DNA of 43,190 nt from Lachnospiraceae bacterium (lineage in GTDB: Bacteria > Bacillota > Clostridia > Lachnospirales > Lachnospiraceae). The position numbers and the translations under genes were made by a program. Under the pieces are notes generated by a model. That model was not told the origin of the DNA. It saw nothing but the letters and a program-made list of their open reading frames with translations, and did not search any database. The stretch is taken from the NCBI GenBank assembly GCA_017416465.1, contig JAFQCK010000058.1:1-43190 (forward strand), written 5' to 3'. Of this stretch, positions 35,147-43,190 are shown piece by piece (position 1 is the first letter of the stretch; every line of letters begins with the position of its first letter).

Positions 35147-38100
35147 ATGGAAAAGAAAGGATTAAAAAGAATTTTTAGTCTGTTTCTTAGTTTACTTATG
35201 ATTGTTCAGATGTTTGTTGGTTTTACGGCAGCAAAAGAGATTCCGGTATATGCTGCAACAGCTTCTCAGAATAACATAGTAGCAAGAGCAGATTATATGT
35301 ATGATATAACTTGGGTATGTCAACAGAATGTTTCGGGTTGGAATTATAATTACACTTTTTATGCAGGTAATACATATCATATTCCTTATGGTCAGCCTAT
35401 TAATTCGGGATACTATATTGGATATGGAGTGTCCGTCGATAGTTTTGTATCGTCAGCAAATACTTATGGTAGTGTATTTTACAGTTCAAGATCGACATAC
35501 GGAACTACATCATCAGTGTATTATGCAAATGATTGTTCAGCTTTTGTATCGTGGTGTTGGGGTGTAGATAGAAAAACAACATATTCTATTCCACAGATAT
35601 CTACATATATAGGAATGGCAACAGCGTCTAATGCGTATAATTTACAACTTGGAGATTGTTTGAATTCTAATGATGTTGGACATGTTGTATTAGTAACAGG
35701 TCTTACATATGATAGCAGTGGTAACTTAACTCAGATTGAGATTACCGAGCAGACTCCGCCACAGCTTAAGAGATCATATTATACACCATCTTCTTTAGGA
35801 GCAAAATATGGAACATATTATGGCATTTACAGATATTATGGAACAGTTCCTGCAGCTCCTGATGGATACGTTAATGATGATACATCAAGTGGAACAATAA
35901 CAGAGATTACATCAAAATATTATCCTGCTTGTGATTCATCTTATACAAGTTTGATTCCGGCTATGGCATCTATTGGAGTAACTCTTGACTGGGAACTTCA
36001 GTGTGAAGTTGCAGAATTGAATGGTATTACAGACTTTTCAGGAACAGTAGAACAGAATACCACACTTTTGAATTTGTTAAAAGCAGGTAAGTTATTGAAT
36101 CCTAACTATGTACCGGTAACTTACTATCCTGCTTGTGATTCATCTTACACAAGTTTCTATCCCGCAATGGAATCGCTTGGATATACAGTAGATTGGGAAC
36201 TTCACTGTGATATTGCGGTTGCAAACGGAATATCAGATTTTTCGGGAACAGTAGAACAGAACACTACATTGTTAAATCTTTTAAAAGCTGGAAAGTTGAT
36301 TGTTCCGGGAACAGGTTCAGAAGAAGATGAAGGTGGAACTGAATCCGGTGGAACAAGTTCAGGTGTTACAGACGGAAAGACCGGTTATGACAGAGGATTT
36401 GCAGGAGGTATGGCAGGTACAGGTGATTATGAAGCCTTCGGTCTTGACCTTTCTTCATGGAATGCAGGAGCAGTTAATTTTGCAAGTATTAAAGCTGCCG
36501 GATATGATTATGTAATCTTAAGAGCAGGAACAACAAAAGGAAGAGATACTTATTTTGATACATTCTATACACAAGCAAAAGCGGCAGGACTTGATGTAGG
36601 TGCTTATTATTATTCTTATGCAACTGATGTAGCTACAGCAGAGAATGATGCAGAAAATATGCTTGAATATATTGCAGGAAAGAAATATGAATATCCAATA
36701 TATTTTGATTATGAAGACTCTACACAACAGTCATTAAGCAGTTCGCTTTCACAGAAAATTTGTTTAGCATTTATGGATAAAGTAGCTGCAGAGGGTTATT
36801 TGGTAGGTATGTATACAGGACAATATTTTTCAACACAACTACCAATGGATACAATTTGTGCAAAATATGAGGTTTGGATTGCTCATTATTTAGGAAGTGG
36901 AACAGGTTATGATGGTACTGATGATTACTATAAGTATGGACCTACATATGCAAGTAAGTACGGAATGTATCAATTTACAGATTCAGTAAGATTTACAAGT
37001 GGTGGAAGTTCATGGGGTCCTTATGATGGGGATGTTGCATTCAAGGATTATCCAACAATCTGTAAGACATATGGTTTTAATGGATATGCATCATCAATAG
37101 AAGAGGAAGAAGAAACATATGTTTCTCAATGTGAATTTTATTCTTCACATAGTGAGATTAAGATAAAAACAGCAACAGATATATATAGTGAACCAAGAAG
37201 TGCAAAGGATACAAATACATCTGTTGCCTTGGAAGAAGCTCCGTTAGATACAGTTTATACAGCTACCGGATTGTATAAAAATACAGGAGGTAATCTCTGG
37301 TATCAGGTTGAGACAAGTACAGGCGAGACAGGATATATTTACTCAGGAAGAACTACATATGTTGGAGAAGTAACTTCTGATATTACTCTTACAGGAGCAG
37401 ATGTGCCAAATGGACATGTAAAAGGAAATGTATTTATAGTTTCAGGAAATATTAGTTCAAAATATAATAAATTAAACGAAGCACAGGTTTATATTTATTC
37501 AGGATTTGGAACTAAAGGAGAAAAAGTGACAGGTGGTTCCGGTAGCATTACTAATAATTCATACACATTAGCAAATAGTGCTGTAGATGATGCTACATCT
37601 TTTGGAACAATTGATAATGGAAAATATACTTATGTAATTCAAGCAACATATACAAACAACTATGCTAAAACAACAAAAGAAGTTGAAACTATTAATTCTA
37701 CAAAAGTATTAGCAGAAGAATATTTTGTTGTAATTCCAAGTAGCGTGAGCCAGAGTAGTTGTTCACATAATAATACAACTACGGTAGTAAAAGAAGCTAC
37801 AACTACTGAAAAGGGAATATCTGTTACATCATGTTCTAAATGTGGAAAAGTGTCTGTAGAAGAGATTGAAAAAGAAGAGAAAAATGTTGGTTGGATACAA
37901 GTAGATGGTAAATGGTATTACTATGATAACAATGGTAATTTAATGAAATCTACATGGATAAATAATAAGTATTATGTAAAAGATGATGGTGTTATGGCAA
38001 CATCAGAATTTGTAAGTAATGGTAATTACTATGTGGATGAAGATGGTGTATGGATATCAACTTCAAAATGGTTACAGGTGGATAATAACTGGTATTATAT

Positions 38101-38716
38101 AAAATCAGGAGTTGTACAAAAGTCAAAATGGTTAAAAGTTGGAAACTATTATTACTATTTTGATTCTAAAGGTATGATGCAAGCTGATAGATGGATAAAT
38201 AATAAGTATTACATTAAATCTAATGGTATTATGGCAACATCGGAATTTGTAAGTAATGGTAACTATTATGTAGATGAAGATGGTGTATGGGTATCGACTA
38301 CAAGATGGTTACAAGTAGACGGAAAATGGTATTACTTGAAATTAGGAGTTGTACAGAAATCTAAATGGGTAAAAGTAGATAATTATTATTACTATTTTGA
38401 TTCTAATGGAGTGATGCAGGTTAATAAATGGATATCTAATAAATACTATGTTAAATCTAATGGAACTATGGCAACGTCAGAATTTGTGTGTGATGGAAAT
38501 TATTATGTAGATGATAATGGTGCATGGGTATCAACTACAGGATGGTTACAGGTAGAAGGAAAGTGGTATTACTTGAAATCAGGGAAAGTACAAAAGTCAA
38601 AATGGATTAATGGAACATATTATGTGAAAGCAGATGGTTCTATGGCAGTATCAGAATGGGTTGATAATGGTAAATATTATGTAGGAACTGATGGAAAGTG
38701 GATTGAAAATCCTTAA
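35147..38716 (+). CDS. Secreted wall hydrolase: NlpC-like peptidase, GH25 muramidase, SH3, cell-wall repeats
   Basis: 1,189 residues. The signal peptide contains IFSLFLSLLMIVQMFVGF. A cysteine peptidase-like domain follows, with Cys130 in NDCSAFVSWCW and His179 in GHVVLVTG, NlpC/P60 or amidase-like. Next are two 68-residue repeats starting YYPACDSSYTS, then a GH25 lysozyme domain from about residue 430. That domain has GLDLSSW with D434 and the catalytic DYE at 521-523. An SH3-like domain (TATDIYSEPRSA ... GETGYIYSG), a beta domain, a CSHNNTTT/CSKCGK segment and choline-binding-type repeats close the protein. Two separate bond-cutting domains suggest it cleaves both peptide and glycan parts of peptidoglycan. 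It may act in growth, division or competition. It is not next to phage genes, so it is probably a host autolysin. Confidence 0.8.
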   Translation: MEKKGLKRIFSLFLSLLMIVQMFVGFTAAKEIPVYAATASQNNIVARADYMYDITWVCQQNVSGWNYNYTFYAGNTYHIPYGQPINSGYYIGYGVSVDSFVSSANTYGSVFYSSRSTYGTTSSVYYANDCSAFVSWCWGVDRKTTYSIPQISTYIGMATASNAYNLQLGDCLNSNDVGHVVLVTGLTYDSSGNLTQIEITEQTPPQLKRSYYTPSSLGAKYGTYYGIYRYYGTVPAAPDGYVNDDTSSGTITEITSKYYPACDSSYTSLIPAMASIGVTLDWELQCEVAELNGITDFSGTVEQNTTLLNLLKAGKLLNPNYVPVTYYPACDSSYTSFYPAMESLGYTVDWELHCDIAVANGISDFSGTVEQNTTLLNLLKAGKLIVPGTGSEEDEGGTESGGTSSGVTDGKTGYDRGFAGGMAGTGDYEAFGLDLSSWNAGAVNFASIKAAGYDYVILRAGTTKGRDTYFDTFYTQAKAAGLDVGAYYYSYATDVATAENDAENMLEYIAGKKYEYPIYFDYEDSTQQSLSSSLSQKICLAFMDKVAAEGYLVGMYTGQYFSTQLPMDTICAKYEVWIAHYLGSGTGYDGTDDYYKYGPTYASKYGMYQFTDSVRFTSGGSSWGPYDGDVAFKDYPTICKTYGFNGYASSIEEEEETYVSQCEFYSSHSEIKIKTATDIYSEPRSAKDTNTSVALEEAPLDTVYTATGLYKNTGGNLWYQVETSTGETGYIYSGRTTYVGEVTSDITLTGADVPNGHVKGNVFIVSGNISSKYNKLNEAQVYIYSGFGTKGEKVTGGSGSITNNSYTLANSAVDDATSFGTIDNGKYTYVIQATYTNNYAKTTKEVETINSTKVLAEEYFVVIPSSVSQSSCSHNNTTTVVKEATTTEKGISVTSCSKCGKVSVEEIEKEEKNVGWIQVDGKWYYYDNNGNLMKSTWINNKYYVKDDGVMATSEFVSNGNYYVDEDGVWISTSKWLQVDNNWYYIKSGVVQKSKWLKVGNYYYYFDSKGMMQADRWINNKYYIKSNGIMATSEFVSNGNYYVDEDGVWVSTTRWLQVDGKWYYLKLGVVQKSKWVKVDNYYYYFDSNGVMQVNKWISNKYYVKSNGTMATSEFVCDGNYYVDDNGAWVSTTGWLQVEGKWYYLKSGKVQKSKWINGTYYVKADGSMAVSEWVDNGKYYVGTDGKWIENP
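35918..36304 (+). repeat. Two tandem 68-codon repeats
   Basis: Units begin at 35918 and 36122 with YYPACDSSYTS and end NTTLLNLLKAGKL. Similar repeats are common in clostridial wall hydrolases and are thought to bind wall polymers. Confidence 0.8.
37889..38713 (+). repeat. Cell-wall-binding repeat array
   Basis: About thirteen ~20-residue units such as GWIQVDGKWYYYDNNGNLMK and YYVKSNGTMATSEFV. Three near-identical longer blocks (ATSEFVSNGNYYVDEDGVW type) suggest recent internal duplication. Confidence 0.85.
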
Positions 38717-38780
38717 TCTGAAACGTTTAATTAAGTGTAAAAATGTACTTTGTTATTAATTAAAGTATATAGTAGTAGTG

Positions 38781-38833
38781 AAAAATAACCTTCATAAGTT
38801 AGATTTTATTTCTAGCTTTTGAAGGTTATTTTA
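38781..38833. terminator. Long bidirectional terminator
   Basis: AAAATAACCTTCA pairs with TGAAGGTTATTTT, and inside it AAGTTAGA pairs with TCTAGCTT. The total is over 20 bp with T-runs on both strands, between convergent genes. Confidence 0.85.
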
Positions 38834-38872
38834 ATGTAATAGTTGTAATATTATAGGGTGAGTTTTTGAATT

Positions 38873-40297
38873 TTAGTGTAAGTTCTTTCTTAATCCTTTA
38901 GGATAATGATTTTTCATAACATCTCCTGCAAGTTTTCCAAAACCTATGCTGATGCCTTCAACTGTTATAAGATACCAACCTTTTGTACCTGAATATTCAA
39001 AAGTTTCACCATTAATGTACTTATATATTGTTTCATCGTTTAAGGATAAATCAATATGATTTTTAACTTCGTTCGGTCGTAATGCCATAGCAAGTGAATG
39101 GGATGGTTCAAATCTGTTCTTTAAAAATGTTCCGAGATTAAGTCCTGCACGTAATACTTTTATTTTATCAAGTGGAGGACAAGATTCGGGTAAAAGATTT
39201 AATTGATTACCAAACATTACATGGATTCCTTTAAGTTTTTTTGTTAAAAACAAGTCGCAAAAATCAATATAGTCCTTTATAGATTTTTCCGAAACACCTT
39301 TAATGGTTTTATTCTTACTTTTTTGATTATCTATATTTTCTGAAACATTTTTCTCAAAAATAGCTACAAAGTGTCCCTCACCGTTTAATTTATGTGGTAA
39401 TAACCTTATAGTATTATTTAAGTCATTAATAAAGTTTTGGTTAAGTTCTGAAAAATCCAAGTTATAATCAATGTTGTCACATATTTTAATGTAATCAGGA
39501 TTTCCGGTGGACATACCTTCATATAATTTTGGTTTAACTATGTGAAATTCAGGGTGTTTGCTTAAAAATCTTAAAATGTTTAATTCATTTTCTTCAGGGG
39601 CAAATGTACAGGTTGAATAAACCATTCTTCCTCCCGGTTTTAACATAGAAGCAGCATAGTTAAGTATCTCTTCCTGTCTGTCACTACATATTTTTACATT
39701 TTCCATACTCCATTCATTACAAGCATCATTATTTTTTCTGAACATTCCTTCGCCGGAGCATGGAGCATCTACCATAATTTTATCAAAAAATTCTACGAAG
39801 AAATTACTTAATCTTTCAGGAGATTCATTTGTTACAATTGCATTTCTTATACCAAGTCGTTCGATATTTTCAGCTAATATTTTAGCTCGTGACGGTATTA
39901 TTTCATTACTTATAAGAAGTCCTTCATTTTCCATCGAGCAAGCTATCTGAGTACTTTTTCCACCGGGAGCAGCACATAAGTCAAGTACAATATCACCGGG
40001 TCCGGCATTTAAATAAGTGGCGGGAGACATTGCACTTGGTTCCTGAATATAATAAGCACCGGCTTCGTGAAGAGGATTTTTACCCGGACGGATATTATCA
40101 CTATAGTAAAATCCTGTATCACACCATTTAACTTTATCTAGTGAGTTATCTGTAAGTGAAGAAAGTATATTAGTATTACATTTTAAAGTGTTAATTCTAA
40201 GTGCTTGAAATTTTGGTTTTTCATAGCTTAAAAGAAAATCATCATATTCATCTTTTAGAAGATTTTTCATTCTATTAGTAAATTCTATCGGTAACAT
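38873..40297 (-). CDS. RsmF/NOL1-NOP2-Sun-type rRNA cytosine-C5 methyltransferase
   Basis: 474 residues. The SAM-binding block is VLDLCAAPGGKSTQIA. The two catalytic cysteines are in VDAPCSGEGMF and VYSTCTFAPEENE. The first ~100 residues carry the family N-terminal domain ending HEAGAYYIQEPSAM. The C-terminal ~150 residues match the PUA-like extension of RsmF (SLAMALRPNEVKN, GWYLITVEGISIGFGK). It methylates cytosine in 16S rRNA or possibly tRNA; the exact site cannot be read from sequence. It is a single-gene unit, convergent with the wall hydrolase gene. Confidence 0.88.
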   Translation of the reverse strand: MLPIEFTNRMKNLLKDEYDDFLLSYEKPKFQALRINTLKCNTNILSSLTDNSLDKVKWCDTGFYYSDNIRPGKNPLHEAGAYYIQEPSAMSPATYLNAGPGDIVLDLCAAPGGKSTQIACSMENEGLLISNEIIPSRAKILAENIERLGIRNAIVTNESPERLSNFFVEFFDKIMVDAPCSGEGMFRKNNDACNEWSMENVKICSDRQEEILNYAASMLKPGGRMVYSTCTFAPEENELNILRFLSKHPEFHIVKPKLYEGMSTGNPDYIKICDNIDYNLDFSELNQNFINDLNNTIRLLPHKLNGEGHFVAIFEKNVSENIDNQKSKNKTIKGVSEKSIKDYIDFCDLFLTKKLKGIHVMFGNQLNLLPESCPPLDKIKVLRAGLNLGTFLKNRFEPSHSLAMALRPNEVKNHIDLSLNDETIYKYINGETFEYSGTKGWYLITVEGISIGFGKLAGDVMKNHYPKGLRKNLH

Positions 40298-40389
40298 AAT
40301 TTTTCTATAACCTTTCGTGGTGATATCTAATAGAATACATTATAACATTAAAAAAACTGTTTTAAAATAGAAAAAAATGTGATAAATAT

Positions 40390-40419
40390 TTGACACTATA
40401 TACAATAATGTAGTATAAT
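40390..40419 (+). promoter_or_regulatory. Strong sigma-A-type promoter
   Basis: Perfect TTGACA (40390-40395) and TATAAT (40414-40419) with an 18-bp spacer, ~160 bases before the DHH gene start. Confidence 0.8.
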
Positions 40420-40451
40420 TTCTAATGTATTTAGTTAAAGTGCATAAAAGG

Positions 40452-40531
40452 AATGTGCGTGGTAAATTGATTACCTAAACATAAAATAATGTAATGGTTA
40501 AGAGCACATTTTCTAAAATATACATAGCTCT
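40452..40531 (+). promoter_or_regulatory. Structured 5' leader of the DHH gene
   Basis: AATGTGC (40452-40458) pairs with GCACATT (40504-40510) around an inner hairpin GGTAA (40461-40465)/TTACC (40471-40475). AGAGC (40501-40505) can instead pair with GCTCT (40527-40531), so the two folds exclude each other. No T-run and no known riboswitch match. Confidence 0.3.
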
Positions 40532-40578
40532 GAACGGTTACAAATTAATTGAAAAATTAAAAAGGATGGTGTAGAAAA

Positions 40579-41499
40579 ATGAGACTAATAACCAGATCGG
40601 ATTTTGACGGACTTGCATGTGGGGTTTTACTTAAGGAAGCAGGAGTAATTGACAGTTACAAATTTGCGCATCCAAAGGATTTACAGGATGGAATAATTGA
40701 AGTAACAAAAGATGACTGTCTTGCTAATGTACCTTTTGTAGAAGGATGTGGACTTTGGTTCGATCATCATTCAAGCGAACAGGAGAGAAATGCATATAAA
40801 GGTAAGTATGAAGGATGTTCAAAGTCAAGTCCTAGTGCTGCACATGTAGTGTATGATTATTATGGAGGAAAAGAAAGATTTCCTGGATTTGATGATTTAC
40901 TTGCAGCAGTTGATAAAGTGGATTCAGCTAACTTGACAAAGGAAGATATTCTTAATCCTTCACCTTGGATATTGTTAGGTTTTATTATGGATCCAAGAAC
41001 AGGCCTTGGAAGATTCAGAAACTTTACAATCAGTAACTATCAGCTTATGGAGAAGTTGATTGACTGGTGTAGAGAGATGACAATTGATGAGATTATGCAA
41101 CTTCCTGATATTGTAGAAAGAAAAGAACTCTATTATGAACAGACAGATAAGTTTATTGAGATGGTAAAAGCTCATACAGAGGTTAGAGATAATGTAATTA
41201 TCAGTGATTTAAGAGGTCTCGAGACAATTTACACAGGAAACAGATTTGTAATCTATAGTCTTTATCCGGAAGCTAATATTTCTTGTTGGATAGTTTCAGG
41301 AAAAGGCGGCGAAGGATGTTCGTGTGCGGTAGGTTACAGTGTGCTCAACAGAACATGTAAGATAAATGTAGGTAAATTAATGCTTGAGTATGGTGGCGGT
41401 GGTCATGAAGTTGTTGGAACATGTCAGTTTAGTACAGAGAAGATGGATGAAATGATTCCTAAGTTACTTGAAGATTTGACTACAATGAATAAACAGTAA
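40579..41499 (+). CDS. DHH-family phosphoesterase
   Basis: 306 residues. The N-terminal DHH domain shows ITRSDFDGLACGVLL, then WFDHHSSEQ for metal binding, and a later AAVDKVDSANL. The C-terminal DHHA1-type domain ends GGGGHEVVGTCQF. Relatives include nano-RNases, cyclic di-AMP phosphodiesterases and exopolyphosphatases. The first DHH motif reads SDFDG, as in exopolyphosphatase-like members, and no GGDEF or PAS part is present. The substrate is unknown. It has its own strong promoter and a long leader. Confidence 0.82.
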   Translation: MRLITRSDFDGLACGVLLKEAGVIDSYKFAHPKDLQDGIIEVTKDDCLANVPFVEGCGLWFDHHSSEQERNAYKGKYEGCSKSSPSAAHVVYDYYGGKERFPGFDDLLAAVDKVDSANLTKEDILNPSPWILLGFIMDPRTGLGRFRNFTISNYQLMEKLIDWCREMTIDEIMQLPDIVERKELYYEQTDKFIEMVKAHTEVRDNVIISDLRGLETIYTGNRFVIYSLYPEANISCWIVSGKGGEGCSCAVGYSVLNRTCKINVGKLMLEYGGGGHEVVGTCQFSTEKMDEMIPKLLEDLTTMNKQ

Positions 41500-41531
41500 A
41501 AATACATAAATATTTATAGAACAACATATAA

Positions 41532-41584
41532 AAGGCTACATAGTAAATTTTTTATTTCTTTGCTATGTAGCCTTCTTCTGTTTG
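41532..41584 (+). terminator. Intrinsic terminator after the DHH gene
   Basis: AAGGCTACATAG (41532-41543) pairs perfectly with CTATGTAGCCTT (41563-41574), followed by CTTCTGTTTG. Confidence 0.75.
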
Positions 41585-41603
41585 TAATATATTTTGAAAC
41601 ATA

Positions 41604-41655
41604 TTCAACACCACTTTACATATTACATATTGCGACTATGTAAAGTGATGTTGAA
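41604..41655. repeat. Imperfect inverted repeat between convergent genes
   Basis: TTCAACA-cc-ACTTTACATA (41604-41622) pairs with TATGTAAAGT-ga-TGTTGAA (41637-41655): 17 bp with one 2x2 mismatch. No T-run follows on either strand. It may be a remnant of a small mobile repeat or a second, non-classical terminator. Confidence 0.5.
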
Positions 41656-41670
41656 AGAGAGTTTTGAAAA

Positions 41671-42336
41671 TTATTTATTAATATATCGTGCAACGGTATA
41701 AGAAACAAAACTATGTACAATATCTGTTAAAATTAAAATGCAAGTAACCTCTGTTTTATGTTTAAATAGATAAGAAATTTTACCAACAAGGTCAGGTGAA
41801 GTCTTTGTTTTAACAAGTAAAGCAAGAGCAACAATAATAGTTATAAAAAATAATCCTATAATCATTACTGCAGCTACAGTCTGACCAAAACGCATTGTTA
41901 ATGGAAGTTCTAAATTAGTAAATAATAAAATTAATGAAAAAACTATAAAACAAATAAATAATGCATTTTTTCCGGGTTTATAGTTAGATATAAAATGATT
42001 AATAACTCCAAATAATGCAATTACAAAATAGCTTAACAAAAGTAATGTATATGTTATGATGTATTTTTCTTTTACAAGAACATTAGTGTTAATAGGTAGT
42101 GTTTTTGAAAAGAAAGAAGTTTTTGAATTACGGTCGCTGTTAATTATAAAACAACTGCATGATGTCATAAAACAAGGAATTAATCCACACATAACATACA
42201 TTACGATATCAATCTCACTGTTAGTTGACTCTGTTGAACCTAGTATTAAAATAATAAAAAAATACATACACGCAAAAGAGGAAATAATAAGATTTTTTTT
42301 CATTAAATAATAATCTTGTAAAATTAGACCTTTCAT
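41671..42336 (-). CDS. ABC-2-type permease subunit
   Basis: 221 residues with about six membrane helices. The start MKGLILQDYYLMKKNLI is typical of the PF13346-type ABC-2 permeases found in small Firmicutes export operons. AAAAGGAGGG lies seven bases upstream. The ATG overlaps the stop of the previous permease gene by one base (TAATG). Two different permeases with an ATPase gene expected upstream, beyond the window, would form a heterodimeric exporter, often of peptides or bacteriocins. The substrate is unknown. Confidence 0.7.
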   Translation of the reverse strand: MKGLILQDYYLMKKNLIISSFACMYFFIILILGSTESTNSEIDIVMYVMCGLIPCFMTSCSCFIINSDRNSKTSFFSKTLPINTNVLVKEKYIITYTLLLLSYFVIALFGVINHFISNYKPGKNALFICFIVFSLILLFTNLELPLTMRFGQTVAAVMIIGLFFITIIVALALLVKTKTSPDLVGKISYLFKHKTEVTCILILTDIVHSFVSYTVARYINK

Positions 42337-43034
42337 TAAAATTCCCTCCTTTTATATATTTTGTAAGATACTAAAAACGATATGAATAAAATAATACATA
42401 ATATACCGGATAGTATTAGTATAATATCCGAGTAGCTAAGATTGTGTTCTGATACCCATTTTAAAATATTAGTAATAAATTCATTTATATCCATTTTCCT
42501 AAAAAAACAGAAAATTGCAATTGGAGTAAATATACATGTTGCAGGTATTAGTAATGAAATAACTTCATTGCCGTTATATATTAGTAATGGTAATTGAAAA
42601 GCAATAAAAAATACTACGAATAAAAAAGCAATAAAAATCTTTTGAAATGACTTTACATAAAAATCAGCATTATCTGATATTGTAAAGCAGTATAAGCTAA
42701 AGTAGGACATTAAAAGCCCAAGAAATGAAAATGCAATACTGCTTATGAATTTTGATAAAGTAATCTGAAATCTGGATACAGGTAAAATGTTGAAATATTT
42801 TTCTGTTGCAGACATTTCAAACTCATTTTTAAATAATTTACAATTAAATTCACTCACTATTGTTAATGGTATAAAAGATAAAATAGTTCGGCCATATTCA
42901 TCATCTTTTATTATGGATTCAAATATAATTTCTTTTATGAACAGATACATACCTACATATAATAATGAACATACAATAAAAAATATTGTATAGGTACGTT
43001 CGGCATAAAAATTTTTCTTTAATAATCCTATCAT
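42336..43034 (-). CDS. ABC-2-type permease subunit
   Basis: 232 residues with about six membrane helices. MIGLLKKNFYAERTYTIFF opens it, and YFNILPVSRFQITLSKFI is the characteristic cytoplasmic loop (LP-x-S-R/T). A basic tail (YKIYKRREF) ends it. AGGAAAGG lies ahead of ATG 43034. It is translationally coupled to the second permease gene. No ATPase gene is visible within the window; it should lie beyond the right edge if the operon is complete. Confidence 0.7.
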   Translation of the reverse strand: MIGLLKKNFYAERTYTIFFIVCSLLYVGMYLFIKEIIFESIIKDDEYGRTILSFIPLTIVSEFNCKLFKNEFEMSATEKYFNILPVSRFQITLSKFISSIAFSFLGLLMSYFSLYCFTISDNADFYVKSFQKIFIAFLFVVFFIAFQLPLLIYNGNEVISLLIPATCIFTPIAIFCFFRKMDINEFITNILKWVSEHNLSYSDIILILSGILCIILFISFLVSYKIYKRREF

Positions 43035-43037
43035 AAT

Positions 43038-43175
43038 TTAAAAATCCTTTCCTACTACAATATATTTATGGTTAATAACCCTTACAGCCAGTAAGGAATT
43101 ATCCATCTTGTTGCTTAAGCTGTTAGAATGTAGGTAGCAATCGGATATCGTTCCTTTCCTTGGACTTCGCGTCCG
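43038..43175 (-). other. Uncertain open frame upstream of the ABC permease genes
   Basis: On the minus strand a frame of 45 codons ends in NHKYIVVGKDF and TAA (43038-43040), three bases before the permease ATG, and it contains that gene's ribosome binding site. This is how an upstream operon gene would end. The frame is closed by a stop at 43176-43178, however, and no family is recognisable. The stretch also holds hairpins CCTTAC-agcca-GTAAGG and GGAC-ttcgc-GTCC, so it may be non-coding. Confidence 0.2.
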
Positions 43176-43190
43176 TTAATTAGACTGATA

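Noticed and set aside
35113-35178. Short upstream frames (ATG-ATA-TAG at 35114 and a 13-codon frame at 35136)
   Set aside because: Too short and poorly spaced from the ribosome binding site to claim as leader peptides.
35147-38716. Prophage endolysin
   Set aside because: A signal peptide is present and no holin, tail or other phage gene is nearby.
1-43190. CRISPR array, tRNA or intact insertion sequence
   Set aside because: No regularly spaced direct repeats, cloverleaf or transposase motif was found on reading both strands.

Overview
The window is low-GC DNA (roughly 30 % by eye) with strong AGGAGG-type ribosome binding sites. It carries choline-binding-type cell-wall repeats, an FMN riboswitch with a rib operon, a SipW-type signal peptidase and several degenerate c-di-GMP proteins. 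Together these suggest a gut or rumen Clostridia, most likely Lachnospiraceae. The genus cannot be fixed from the sequence alone.

Region 1 (about 0.2-20.1 kb) is the most unusual part. It is a nearly unidirectional cluster: an HD-GYP protein, a membrane-anchored protein, a TasA-like SipW substrate interrupted by an in-frame TGA, a membrane-anchored McrB-like AAA+ ATPase, a charged McrC/DUF2357-like partner, the SipW signal peptidase, three more short N-terminally anchored surface proteins, a ~3,000-residue beta-repeat surface protein, a strongly structured intergenic RNA, and a degenerate GGDEF-EAL protein. My reading is a surface-fibre or adhesin assembly system. It has its own signal peptidase and a cytoplasmic AAA+ motor pair borrowed from the McrBC family, and it is bracketed by c-di-GMP-type phosphodiesterase domains. 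I know of no described system with this composition.

Region 2 (20.2-27.0 kb) is accessory. It has a DUF1294 membrane protein, a decayed AAA-ATPase/PD-(D/E)XK gene, a 1,295-residue secreted cell-wall-bound protein with three 180-residue repeats and a starch-binding-like module, a CmpB-type small membrane protein, and a ParE-type toxin-antitoxin pair whose toxin seems to begin with ATA.

Region 3 (27.1-32.5 kb) is housekeeping: tgt, yajC, then an FMN riboswitch with terminator controlling ribD-ribE-ribBA-ribH. A second structured intergenic element follows ribH.

Region 4 (32.7-43.2 kb) holds a membrane-fused spermidine-synthase-like protein, a ferritin-like protein, a large secreted NlpC-like/GH25 wall hydrolase with cell-wall repeats, an RsmF-type rRNA methyltransferase, a DHH phosphoesterase with a long leader, and two coupled ABC-2 permease subunits. 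No tRNA, rRNA, CRISPR array or intact insertion sequence was seen. Most operon ends carry clear intrinsic terminators.
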